Assembly: GCA_036852015.1 (NCBI GenBank)
Contig: JAANDG010000021.1
Location: 124,001 to 188,000 of the forward strand
Origin: Pelodera strongyloides
Lineage: Eukaryota > Nematoda > Chromadorea > Rhabditida > Rhabditidae
Reading direction: 5' to 3'
Length of the DNA: 64,000 nt
A model generated the notes under the pieces. The model had not been told where the DNA came from. It saw only the letters and a program-made list of their open reading frames with translations, and made no database searches. Below, one piece after another: positions 28,101 to 40,800 of this stretch (positions within the stretch are counted from its first letter, which is position 1; each line of letters starts with the position of its first letter). The position numbers and the translations under genes are program-made.

Positions 28101-31100
28101 CGCTAATATTATGCATGGCTGTAGTAATTTGACATCCGCTTCAAGAACCGGCCGCTATTTCCCTTTAACTAATCCCCTAGTCTGGCCAGTGTTCGCTAGT
28201 TTCTGCTCGAGATAATTGGTTTCGTTACTTTCGTTATCCGCTCACAAAAAAAAGCAATAGAATGTGCAGACCGATGTGAGTATCCCTTGGCCCTTGGCCC
28301 TTACTTAGCTTAGAACTTCCGGTATTCCAAAAAAATAAGCCCATTTTATTTCGCATCTAATTATATAACAGGCAATTAGCGCCTCGTGGAAGATGTACAT
28401 TCCAGTTTATTGAATGCATTGAATGCATATCCGTGAGAAGGGGGTTAGAAAGAAAATTCAAGAAAATTAAAATAAAATTAAGATCCAAAATTTTGTGCAC
28501 ATTCTCTGTCTCACGGTCACATGCTCGTTTTTCGTGAGTAAAATTGTATCCAAAATTTAAAGTAAAACACGAAATGTGTGAAACAAAACAAAGTGCCTGC
28601 TTTTTTTTGTTCCAACAACAGTAAGAATTGGGGGATGAACAGTTAATTCATGGGTATGGGAGCTCTATCCGCGCCAATTCTGGGAAATTTTTTTTACGTT
28701 TGTCGGGTTTTCCGTTGGGACTTGGACAAAAAATCAAGAAGTTACTAGGCCAATGAGAGGCTTGTCCTGAGGCCGGTTTCACAAAAATTTAACTCCGGGG
28801 TAGGGACCCTAACCCAGCCTCGCGAGAGAGAAACCCATTTCACAAAAATTTAACCCGGGATAACTCTATCCGGAGCAGGGGTAAAGTTAACCCGTGACCT
28901 CTCTTTCCAAGCCAAACTCGGGGCAGGGTTAACCCGACTCCGGACTCGGGTTAACCCTGCCCAGCTCGCACAAAGAGTTTCGCTGGCAATATTTGCTAAC
29001 GAAATGCAATAAGAAAGGTTAGGAGTGTATTTAATGTATATTTATGTATTCTTTACATTTTTTAAAAAGAACTATAATTTGAACATACGAGAATTAAATA
29101 TTCCCCATATTTTTTCGCATATTTTTTGTTTAATCGTCGTAAACAAAAAAATGTATATAATAATAATACCTAAATATACTAGTAGTTTACCTCTCCTTTC
29201 TTATATAACAGATAAGTAGAAATTCAGAGCGCCGCATTGGTTTATACAACCATGAAACCCATACACAGTGCCAAGGTTACATAATAAGCCCACAGTAGCA
29301 GGTTTTTCTTATAAAGTACCCAAAATTTGCTACAAACTATGAGCCTAAAAAGGTAATACGTGCTCGATAAGAAATAAAATAAGCTGTTTATGGATAAAAC
29401 AAATTAAAATGTATAGTTTATTACCAAACTAAGCTTTTCACTCTTTATGTTTACCTTATTGGCAAGCTTTTTTATTTAATTGCTGCTTAATACGCAGACT
29501 AGAATCGACTTTAACCTTTAATTATGCCCTTCCTTACATATCACATACAAATAATTCGAACACTTTGCTAAAATCGAGTATAACAAACATTTTGGCCGAC
29601 TTTGGCTGCGTACTCAGCACAACGTTGTATTTCAGGATGCGCAGCCAAAGGGATAATGCCGGGTTAGCCGCCCTGCGGCGGTAAATCTTTGTGAAATGGG
29701 TGGATGCTTAGCAGGCTGGCTACCCCACGGGGTAGCCACCCTGGGGATAAAGTTAACCTATCCTAACTGGAGTTAAACCTTTGTGAAACCGGCCTCTGGT
29801 TATATCTTCAACTTCGAGTTTCGGTTGCCCCGTTTCCGCGGTTTCTTTTGATATACCGGGGCGCACTTTATAATTTGTTGTCTTTTTGAGTATTTAAAGC
29901 AGTATAACAGCCACTTTTTGAAACGTATGATGGACAGTGTTTATGCTAAGTGAGCTCGATTTTTTATTCTAATCATACTCATCTGCATATCATACGATGC
30001 ATGGAAATGCAGCTGTGCAAAATCCGTTTTGAAAACCGGATGTTATACCGCTTTAAAAATGATAAGACTTTCAGAGATCTTTCCCACTTGGACGAGCCTT
30101 CGTGTTCTGAGAATGCCGATGATGGGGGAACGAGGCGCACGAGGTCAACCACTTCAACCAGGATCAGCATTTTCTTCGGAAAGGTCCGTTTTGTGCTAAT
30201 TTTAAAGCGGTATGACACGTGGTTTTGAAAATTTTGTTGGAATTTATGTTCCATTCTGTGCCGCAGGACATAAACTACGTGGGAATGCAGTGCCCACGTG
30301 CACCTTTTGCTTTAAAATGTATTTCTTCATTTTAATCGTATTCATACACACACCCAAACACACCTACTATGTACATAAAGATAAATGAGAAAATAATATT
30401 AATTTAACGCTAAGCAGCTCTTCGAATTTCCAGACGATGTTTACTCTTTCTTGGTATCATAAAAACAAAATTTGGTGTCCGCAAGAACATCATTCGAGAA
30501 TACATCTCACTAGAATTACTGAATATTGCAAAATATCCTGCCTGTCGGTCCATACAAACCAGGCAAATTATATTATAAAATATTATGGTAATTATTGTAA
30601 AATAATCATTTGTATAATATATTAAACTACAAAAGAATAATATTCTTTATAAGTCAAGCTAACTAACGTAAGATCCTTCCTCTAACTCTATACCGCAAAT
30701 CGGCAAATATGAGCGGTTGGGTTGTTATTCTTTTACTTCATACCATACTTGAACTTTTTTGAAGAAAAAAAACTTTCCTCGTCTTCCAGAAGGCTAGATG
30801 CATATGTACTAGCAAGATCTAGAAACCAATACATAGTCATCTCCGGTAAGGATTGAGGCACAGTTACCTCCGGTACCATAGTCATCTAGAGTTTCCTCCG
30901 ATAAGGTAAGTTATAATATTATAATAGACCTAAATATTGATCTATAAGAATTCCTTTCATGTCTGCACTCTCCTATTTCTAAATGGTAGGCTTTGATCTA
31001 TAAGAATTCCTTTCATGTCTGCACTCTCCTATTTCTAAATGGTAGGCTTTGATCTATACGAATTCCTTTCGCGTCTGCACTCTCTTATTTGTAAACACTC

Positions 31101-31223
31101 TCCCATCCGACGGAACCTCACTTGTGGATTTTGTTTGGTGTGAATGTGTATGGGCATTGTCGCGCAGGAACTGGGAAGCACATCGCAAATCCGCGGAGTA
31201 AACTCTCTCTCTCTCTCGCTCTC

Positions 31224-31256
<33 letters not shown>

Positions 31257-31823
31257 GCTGGTCACCCCTTCTCCCTCTCTCTCTCCCCCTCTCTCTCTCT
31301 ATCTTTCTCTCTCTTTCTATCTTTCAAAGGACAAAGCTTAGCATGCATAACATCGAGTCGAGGGGAACAAAATCAGATCGGGTTGAATTATCCTATTTTG
31401 TAAATTTTCGTGTGAGGGACAAGCATATAGATGTTGTTTCGGCATAGGGCTTGTTTCGGTTCAAATAGTCAAACATATAGGGGAATAAAAAATTGTCTAC
31501 AGTAATAATACATAGAGAGGGCGAAAAGTATCTTATATTTTTGAGGTTATGATGTTTTACGTACCTAACAACCTAATGTAATGCAGTAATATGCAGTTCT
31601 GCTCATGTGACAGTAAAGAGTGTAAAGATTAAAGTTATAATTCTCGTGCAATAGTACTGTATTTACACCGGGCCCGCGGAAAAAATCCCTCCGCGTCCGC
31701 TTTTGAAAAAAGAAGAAGTTTTCGCGGAGTCAAACGCAAACATTGCATTGTGGTCAACGAACATACGAAAGACACCTTTTCACACATCACACACTCTTAG
31801 GATATTATTTTTTATACATTTAG

Positions 31824-31869
<46 letters not shown>

Positions 31870-34800
31870 TTCAAATTTGTTATACTCTCTCTGGTTCTCT
31901 TCGCCTTTCTCTCTCTTTCTCTCTCTTTCTCTCTATCTCTTTACAAGACTATTTTTGTATTAGTTCAAAAGTTGCACCCATGAACATGATATAAGGGATA
32001 GCTATTATCACCTCTAACAGTCTATTGAATTGGTCGTTACCTTCAACATTGTCAATGAAAACAACTATGTACTTTGTTCTTGAAGTAATTCAGATTTTTA
32101 CTGCGCAATAAAATAAGAAGGTGTCATATCGTACATAAAAATAAAGCTACAGAGATAAAGAGTGCCGCGTTATATAGCACTTCATAAATTCTGTGTTATC
32201 CACGAGGGTAAAAGACTTGTGACATTGTTCATTTCTTTGAAAGTCTTATTTGTAGGTAAACAATGTATTTGCGAAAACGCTGGAAGTTGTTTTTCTACGG
32301 TTTCATATAGATGAAACTGAATATTATTAAAATTTATTTATACTTTAAGGATTAATTAAATTTGAGGGTTTCGTTTTTTGGTTAAATTTTATCATTCCGT
32401 CTTTTCAGTGATATTTTTTGGGGATTAGTTTAGTGCCAGCTTATTAAGCCAATTACTTCTGATAAAAGATAAAACCCAGTATAATTTCCACGAAAAAGTT
32501 TACTGATTATGTTTCTTATTTTTTACCGATTCTGATTTTTTTGCGGCACCGCGTTACCGTACATCCAGTAAAAAATTCCATTTGACAATTTTTCGACCAA
32601 AAACTAACTGCCAACTCTTTTTCATGTTATAATGTTGTTCTTTTCATTTGTTATTCCACTTCCTGTTTATCTTGGTCTTATTCGAAAATTGTACTTGTGA
32701 ATAGCACCTTTGGGAATTTTGACTTTCAATCTCTACATAGTAAACACCTTTAATCAGCTCGCAATCTAGCATTCTACTTCGGAAAGGTTCGAAACAAACT
32801 AAATATGAACGGGACCAGTTAAATTTGTTCTATCCATGGAATGCATGGCAATAGGCTTAGGCTTAGGCTCAGGCAGATATAAATAAAATTATGGTTAAAA
32901 TCTAGAGGTTAAGCCTTACAGAGGCTTATATTGCATATGGTTTTGAAACTTATCATTTTCAACTATATTCCCATGCATTTTGCTTGTACAGAATACATAT
33001 TACACACGAGCATGTAGTTTGGATGTAGTTATACTATACAGCACATGTTTCACAAAACACGTGTAGTACCGCTTTGACCACTAGCTAAAAATTCGATTCT
33101 CACTTTTGGTTCCAAAAATATTAATTACATCCATTTTCAATTGCTTATGAACTACCAAAGTAATACAATCTAAATATAATAAAATCTAAATATATCTTTC
33201 CATGATTACTTCAAATGACTCGCATCGAAATCCTCTCTTGGTGGCTTAGTTCCGCATTCCACTTTTGGACAAGTATTGCATTATTAAAATATCCAAAAAT
33301 TAAAAAAGGCGATAGATATGGTTATCATTTTATACTTCAGTTGATTACGAATACCATAATTCAGAAGAAAAAACAAGATGAAGGTGACTAAAACATTAAA
33401 GTCTGAAAAGTGAAATTTCTCCTTCTTCGAAAAAGTAAAAACTAAATAAAATACCAGTTGTATAATTTCCAATCCAATGTAATCTTATTATATAGCTATA
33501 GCATTGGGAGCTTTGTTTGCTTGTTTGTTTTTATGTTTGATTGATTGTATGTTTGGGTGATGTGCGTTACGCTAAGGACAAAAAGTAAGATTGGTTCAGT
33601 AGTTCACGTTCCCGTGCACCCCGAGCGCGCCCTTCTCACAAAAGTGGAAAAAAATATAAAAAGTCAAAAAGATAATTTGCAAAAAAAAAACATATGACTG
33701 AATCATATGCAATCAACACAGTGGTGCCAGATTTCACCCTTTTTTGTTCGGTTTTGCTATTTTCTTATCGGAAATTTCCACCTTTCTGATAAAATGTGAC
33801 CCCGCTCTTTGTCAAAAATTCACTATAAACTTACTGAGAGATTGATTCTGAAAGTAATAACGCCACTATTTTGGCTACTGCTATAGAAATCGAATTAATA
33901 ATTTGCCCATAATTAATCCACCTATTTTTGAAATCTGTAGTAATTAAGCTACAGATTTCTAAAGAAAAGCACAAATTTCACCACAAAGAGCGGCTAAAAT
34001 TTTTATTCGGAGAACTTCGAGTAGACTGAGTTACTCGAAGAGAAATGTACGTATTTTTGTCTGTTGGGAATCTATCATTATTTTATAATTCTTATTTTGC
34101 TTAGACACAGCGATTTTATTAAAGCGAAATACCGACCGGTTTTTGAAACACATCGGGTTCACTTGCATTCTTATACAGCTTAAAGCGAAATGCCAGCTCC
34201 TTTGGTAAATTTGCATATGATAAGCAAATCCTATGTATCCTATGCTAATTTTGCGCGATCGTCCACGGCTATCGCGCAAAATTAGCATAGGATACATAGG
34301 ATTTGCTTATCATATGCAAATTTTCCAAAGGAGCTGGCATTTCGCTTTAAGTAAATTAATGTAAATTTGAATAAAAAATCGCGCAGTATCGCATTTGCAT
34401 ACACTACATGGAAGTACAGCGTCCGAATTACGTTTCAAAAACCGGCCGTTTTATTGCTTTAAAATAGGTTCATTACTGTATATCTAGAAATACAGTAATA
34501 TGTTTAAACAATGGTTACTGTATCTAATTTTTCATTGTTTTAGGAAAAGACGGAAATGTTGAATCGATTGAGTTCGATGAAGGAAAGGTTTCGGAATCGG
34601 ACACTGCCATATCTGGAGCTGGAAGACCATTGGACGGCAATTGTGCCGAATCATCAGGTGATTAATTATTCAGATCATTCTCAAAATTGTGTTTAAAGCT
34701 GTATAACACTCGGTTTTTGAAGCGTATGCTGGACGTTTTATTCCCATGTAGTGTATGTAAATAACTGCGCAATAATGCGCGATTTCTAGTATAATTGTAC

Positions 34801-37800
34801 TAATTTGCATACAACATATGGGAATGCAGTTATCGGTCCAACATACTTTTGAAAATCCAGCCGTTCCATCGCTTTAAAATAAAATCTTTAGGAACTTTCC
34901 CGACGCTCCACTGAGCAACAAGAAGCCATTTGGGAGATTGTCACAACAGAATACAGATATATAAATGTAAGGTTTATTACTTTATTCTTAATACATTAAT
35001 ACCTTTCTAAACTAAAATATCATAAAGATTACTATGCCTATGAACAGGCTTTCAAATGTAGGAAAGAGCAAGACTGAGGTTTGCGTAGCCTCGCTGAATA
35101 GATGATATTTATACTTGGATGTCTATGTATTTGTAGCTCTTTGTCAATTTGTGAAAACAATCCAATCGAACGAATAAACATCATTATATAATATATAATA
35201 ATGTTTATTGGATCAACGAGTCGTGGGAACAAAGATGAAGCTGTTACGTATTAGCTGTTAGCATTATTAATCCTAACGCTTTATTTCAGTTGTTGAAAAA
35301 TATGGACGAGCTCAAATGCTACCTGGTCGAGCTACAAAACCAGGGTTATCTCCGCGAGGTCGACTACAAGAGAGTGTTCATTAACTACTCAGAGTTGTTG
35401 AAGACAAATATGTACTTTTGGAGCCGGTCGATATATCCAATGTTGCAGAATTCAAGGTGAGCATTTTATATTTATAGCCAGTCTTATATTTAGCAAGTAT
35501 AATGTCTGTGGATCCATCCGTAATGGCGCCGCGTACTCTACAACTACATTTACATGTGTTATATGCAAATTTCTGTGCCTGTCCGGACACTCCCGACACA
35601 GAATTGAACACAATTACACATAGTGCATAAGTTGCAGAATGAATGTTTCAAAACCACGTGTCATATCACTTTAATAATTCCAGGACGCGTGGTGTCCCAT
35701 TGGATCCGCTGCAAATGTGGCCTGGATTTGAAGATATCGTGGATTGGAGTCGTTCGTACATTCTATTCAACCTTTCGCACGACGAATCACACTCATATGT
35801 GGCCAAGAAGACGAAAGAGCACGAATTGTTTAGAGAATTTGTGACTGTTAGTTTTAGTTACCGGTTTAATGTATTTACCACAAGCTACCGTAGCCGTCTT
35901 ACTGAGGTTAGGCAGTTACCCGTTTAATGTATTTACCTTACCGTAATCGTACCATAGTGTGTCGCCGCACCGATATCGGCGGTACCGTTTTACTGAGGTT
36001 AGCTACCAGCGTGCCTAACTACTCTGCCACTGCTCTTTTTTTTTCAGTGGGCTGAATCACAGGATTGCATGAGAAGGCAGAAACTCCTCGACACACTAAC
36101 CTGTCCTATGCAAAGGATAACACGATACAGTCTTCTTCTAAAGGTGAGATAATGCGTTTAAAGCGACTTTGTGAGTGGTTGTAGATGCATATCTTAGTTA
36201 AAACATCCATGTATTATATGCAAATTTTCGGCACATAAAGGAACTTCTTCATGTTTACTTTACAGGCGGTGCTTCGGCTCTCTACAGATTCCGATGAACA
36301 ACTAATGCTGCAAGGGATGATAGAACGTGCTGATTCTGCCACTTATCAACTTAATTGTGAAATGAACAATAATGATCTCCGCGTGCAACTTTATGAGATA
36401 ATGAAGGTCATTGACGGCTATGATTGTGTAGACCATGAGGAGTATGAAAAGGTGGGCGATTTGATAGTCTACTGGCTTCAATTTTTTAAAGCGTTATGGC
36501 ACGCGATCGTAATGTAAGTGTTAGAAGACTAAATTATCATGTATTAGATATGTAAAGTTGTGTCCTTTAGTCGTTAACAAAGTAAGTGCCATACCGCTAG
36601 GTAACACCCACGCTATCCCGCTAGGTACCGCTAGGTAGATCACGAGGAGTATGAAAGGGTGGGCGAACGACACAAACTGATTGCCTGCGTTTATGGTAAT
36701 TCTAGCTGAGTCCCTCTTCTAATAACTTGAATACGGGGACGGGGTCCGTCTATTCTTTTCACCGAAATAAAGCCATACTCATGTGCGCACTGAAAATTTG
36801 TTATTCATGGGAAGTTCGAGTCAAAGTTAGAGAGGAAAAAAAATCAAATATCATACATTTTCATTACAATATTTAGATGTTCCATCCAAAATGCGTGCTC
36901 AACCTTGCCGAACCAATGCGGTTAAAGGGAGGACCAAGTGGTCCAGCCAAGTACAGGTATCAATGCTGTTCATGAATTTATTTATATTTCGTTTCGGTCC
37001 CCGCCCCTTGAGCGGCCTGTCTCGAAAACTTGATCGCAATTCGTAAGACTAGGCCCCCTTATTAGGATCTGTACGTCGCAAGGCACTACATGTTAGGTTA
37101 TGCGAGATACTGGTCGGTTGTTAAAACGCGTCGCGGACTTAAAGGGATAGGTTCACCTCGAATTGCACCTTTTTTATAATTTATTTTGATAGTATGACCT
37201 ACAACGGTCAAAATGCGAAAATTGCAGTAAATTTCCTTTGCTCCCCGTAGTAGGAGAACTTGCTCAAAAAAGCTAAACTACCTCGAATCTATAAAACAAT
37301 TGGAGTACCGCAGCCATGGTAAGTGGGAAATAGCGCAGCAGGGCTGGAGACGCTAGAAAATCCAGGGCCCTTATTTATCATCCTCTGTCTATCACAACAA
37401 TATCTGCACCTCCAGTTCCAGCCCTCCTGCGCTATTTCCCACTTACATGGCTGCGGTACTCCAATTGTTTTATAGATTCGAGGTAGTTTAGCTTTTTTGA
37501 GCAAGCCCTCCTACTACGGGGAGCAAAGGAAATTTACTGCAATTTTCGCATTTTGACCGGCATAGGTCATACTATCAACATAAATTATAAAAAAGGTGCA
37601 ATTCGAGGTGAACCTATCCCTTTAACTGTATTCTTACGTGTTTATTCTAAGTTGCTCGAATTTGACTCATTTGCATAAGCTGCATAACAATGTCGGTGTA
37701 CTCGATGGGTTTCAAAATCGGCCGGCATTTTGCTTTAACTCTTTTTTGTAAACAACATTATGCCCTGACTATTTATTTTCGTGTTTTTCAATTTTTACAA

Positions 37801-40800
37801 ATAATCATCGTTATTACAGGAGAGTTCTAACGAGAGGAGATCTCCGAGTACGAGAGGGAAAACAGTCTGCCAAGGTTTGTACATGTTTTGTATTCGAGTT
37901 AAAGTAAATGAATAACTCATTGTCAGCTTTTTATATTCAAAATTTATTTATTCGTTGATTTATTGTGCTCCGGATTTTTGCGTGTGATTCATTCCTTGTG
38001 TACATTACTTACCGGCGTATATTATATAATAATAAGTTTATTGTCTCACAGAGTCGATAATTTCCACATTGGCAAGCTCAAAAATAACATCTAGCAACTC
38101 GAAAGTCAAAAGGTGCCCTAAGATGTGGTGCAGTAAAGACACCATATATGTGTCGTGCCGCGTGATTTGTGAAACGTTTCGGTTTAACTCACCACGGGGC
38201 ACACCGATTTAATTAAAGATTGCTGCCATTTTATTGATTCTTCAATAATTTAGGTCGTTGTGCACTGTATGTTCTTGACGGATATGTTCCTGATGTGCAA
38301 GGCACTAATAGATTTGCAGAACCACGTGCCATACCACTTTAATTACTCAAAAATTCCAGGTCGACATGCACTGTATGGTCTTCACGGATATGTTTCTGAT
38401 GTGCAAGAGCCCTAATAGAAGGGGAGATAAGCTGAGAATAGCTAAAGCGCCAGTTCATATCTCCAGATTATTCTATCAACATTTTACCGATCCGTCAGGT
38501 AACTTTTATTCCGAGTTCTTTTTTTTTAATTTATCGTTTTATTCTATGTATTGATCTATTTCTACCATCTACTGCTCTTATCGGTATTTAGTATTTTTCT
38601 TTCGCACACTTTTTGTAATAGTTTATTTTTGCAGCCGGTTTTTACTTGGGCGTTGTGAGTGACTTCGAAGTGCCCGCTGCTTTCTATTTAATGTATACTT
38701 CTGGTCTGGACGAAACTAGACGATGGCTGGAAATGCTATCAATGGCACAGGAGGAATTCAGAATGTTGGAGGCGAATAATCACAATCAGAATTGGAGAAA
38801 TGGATATGACTCACCGTCGGACGACCCGCGAATGATGAGGTACTTATACAAAAGTTTTGTGGTATGGTGCATGGTATCGAAATGTATTTGAAATATATGC
38901 TTAGGCTTAGGCTTAGGCTTAGGCTTAGGCTTAGGCTTAGGCTTAGGCTTAGGCTTGCTGTGGTCGAGAATATATTACAAAACGACGCGCCCATTCCCCT
39001 TTTTATGTGCATTCCCTAAGACAAACAGTTTATCGATTTTTTATTATCGATTTTTAGACACTTTGGTTCGCCATCGCACTCCTCTATGTCAGGAGTTGTG
39101 CACAGAAAGTCGAGCAGTTTGGATAGCCAGGTCGTAGCGGCGCACGCGCATCTCCATCGTAAGTTATAAGTTATATCTATTACTTTTTTTGGTTGGCTTA
39201 ATTGTATGATTAGGTTGAAAACACTAGTTTAAGTTGAAAACTTTAAGTTGAAGACACTAGTTTAAACAACTAGGTTCGAAGAACCTCATTTTTCATGCAG
39301 AAAGGCCGAGTTATCGTTTTCCATATAAGCCAAAAGTTACTCGACTCCTCGATTGAACCCCAACCCTTTTGTTTTCTTAAAAAAATTTATCGTTACCTAG
39401 ATTGTCTGGGATAATGCATAGTCAACGTTTTATTAGGCAAGCTACCGTAGCCTGTAGAATATTGCGAAATAAAAATATAAATTCAGATATGCGCAAGACT
39501 GCGACGATTTGTTCACTGGACAGAGAGAGCCCTCTTTCTATGGATTCTTCGAGAATGCCTCCTAGACATAAGCTATCAGTTGCTTCTTGTCACGCGGCTC
39601 CGATAGCCACCAGCAAGGTAAGAATTTGGTCTCACAGGTGCTTTCCCCGGGTCTGTTCTACTGAACTATCTAAGTTCTAGAGCGTAACGCACATCATACA
39701 AACAAACAAACACACATACAAACAAAACAAAGATTCCAACTGTGCTATTAATATTCTTATTTTTTACCTGTGCATGTTTTTTTGGATGTTTTTTTTTCCT
39801 GTAGGTTTATTACCAATGAATTATTTAATGGTGTACTGTGTAGTGAGCTTGTAGCTTGCGCTCTCAGTAACGACAACATGTGTTATACAATTTCTTGCCA
39901 ACGTTTCGCCGACTCAGCACATTATCTAGCTTAAACTTGGGTAATTAAACCAGCAAATTAACGTAGTTACAGTTACTTATTTAAGAGCTCCGTGGATCTA
40001 CATCTTGACGTGAATGGTGAACGAGCTGGAAGCCCAGAACCATGCGGTAGAAGCCGGTCTAATTCATCTGGACCAGAACTTACCGAGGTACCGCCAAGGT
40101 CGCCTTCACCATCAGTTGCTAATGTAAGTCGTTTAGCTACGGATCGGAGGCGCCCTCAATCCGCTTAAAGCGATATAACAACCCGTTTTTGAAACGCATC
40201 GTGGACAGCTCAATTATTACGTATTTATGCTAATTTGTTCGAATTTAGCCCGATTTTTTATTCTAATGTATGCCCATTTGTATAAGCTACATAAGAGTAC
40301 TGATGTTCGCGATGTGTTTCAAAAACCGCCGGTATTTCGCTTTAAAACGATATAACGACTGTTTTTTTGAAACGTTTATTGAACAGCTGCTTTCCAATAC
40401 GGTGCATGCAAATGAATATAATTAGATATAAATTGCATGGGAGAACAGCCTCCATTTCAAAAATCGGTTATTATACGGCTATATTCTGATCTTACAACAT
40501 ACGGCTGATATTACTGAAGAACACTGCAGTAAAATCCACTCGTGGGGATCACTATAAGTCTAAAACCAAATAATTTATATTGCTCTTCATTCAGGAAGCC
40601 AGACCCTCCTCCCCTCAACCTCCCTCTCCCGAAGAACAGCATTCTGCTTCGCCGGCTCTTCTGATCACTGCAACAGAAGACGACGACCAACAACCCACAT
40701 CGGGAGCACAGAGGAGATTCGAGAAGAGGTTTGAGATTTGTTTTTTTTTCTGTAGAAACGTGCTAAACTCCACCCAAAAATTCTTATTGATTATACTGTT

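Larger units (their letters stand above)
23794..30183 (+). other. Linker exons between RBD and DH
   Basis: Three exons with compatible phases. 23794-23918 (acceptor TATTTCTAG) codes [20 protein letters not shown] and then a basic stretch. 27271-27365 (acceptor TTCATTTCAG) codes [17 protein letters not shown] and continues. 30075-30183 (acceptor GACTTTCAG) codes [18 protein letters not shown], then TRISIFFGK. Phases are 1 to 0, 0 to 2, 2 to 0. The linker is hydrophilic and rich in Ser, Arg and Glu, suggesting a disordered, phosphorylatable region. Introns are 2.7-8.1 kb and repeat-rich, unlike the compact introns downstream. Confidence 0.75.
30184..34543. other. 4.4-kb intron of the RhoGEF before the DH exons
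   Basis: No exon found. It holds a GTGG-type element just after the donor, the 56-bp tandem repeat, CT and TTAG microsatellites, a short telomeric block at 32.85 kb and the nested palindromic element at 34.1-34.5 kb near the acceptor. Confidence 0.65.
34544..36451 (+). other. DH (RhoGEF catalytic) domain exons
   Basis: Exons 34544-34657, 34892-34966, 35290-35456, 35684-35846, 36048-36143 and 36266-36451. The conserved first helix reads [20 protein letters not shown] (the CR1 'E-L-x-x-T-E-x-x-Y' block). The middle holds [20 protein letters not shown]. The signature last helix reads [19 protein letters not shown] (CR3 'Q-R-I-T-R-Y-x-L-L-L'). These are the Rho-GTPase contact surfaces of DH domains and all key residues are present. 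Every exon junction keeps frame. Introns are 121 to 323 bases, several carrying a single palindromic TTAA element. Confidence 0.92.
36877..38839 (+). other. PH domain exons
   Basis: Exons 36877-36956, 37820-37874, 38360-38498 and 38635-38839. They code [38 protein letters not shown] (strand 1 and loop), [16 protein letters not shown] (the 'V-x-x-F-L-F-x-D-x-L-L' strand pair), then [20 protein letters not shown], and the closing amphipathic helix [17 protein letters not shown] with its invariant Trp. This is a standard PH domain directly after DH. It usually tunes membrane binding and exchange. Two of the introns contain broken copies of neighbouring exon sequence (see findings). Confidence 0.88.

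Noticed and set aside
31122..31403. Ser/Leu- and Arg/Glu-repeat open frames across CT/GA microsatellites (also at 8.4 and 57.1 kb)
   Set aside because: Simple-sequence artefacts present in several frames and both strands.
38860..39012. Minus-strand Ser/Leu-repeat frame near 38.9 kb
   Set aside because: It is the reverse translation of the TTAGGC array.
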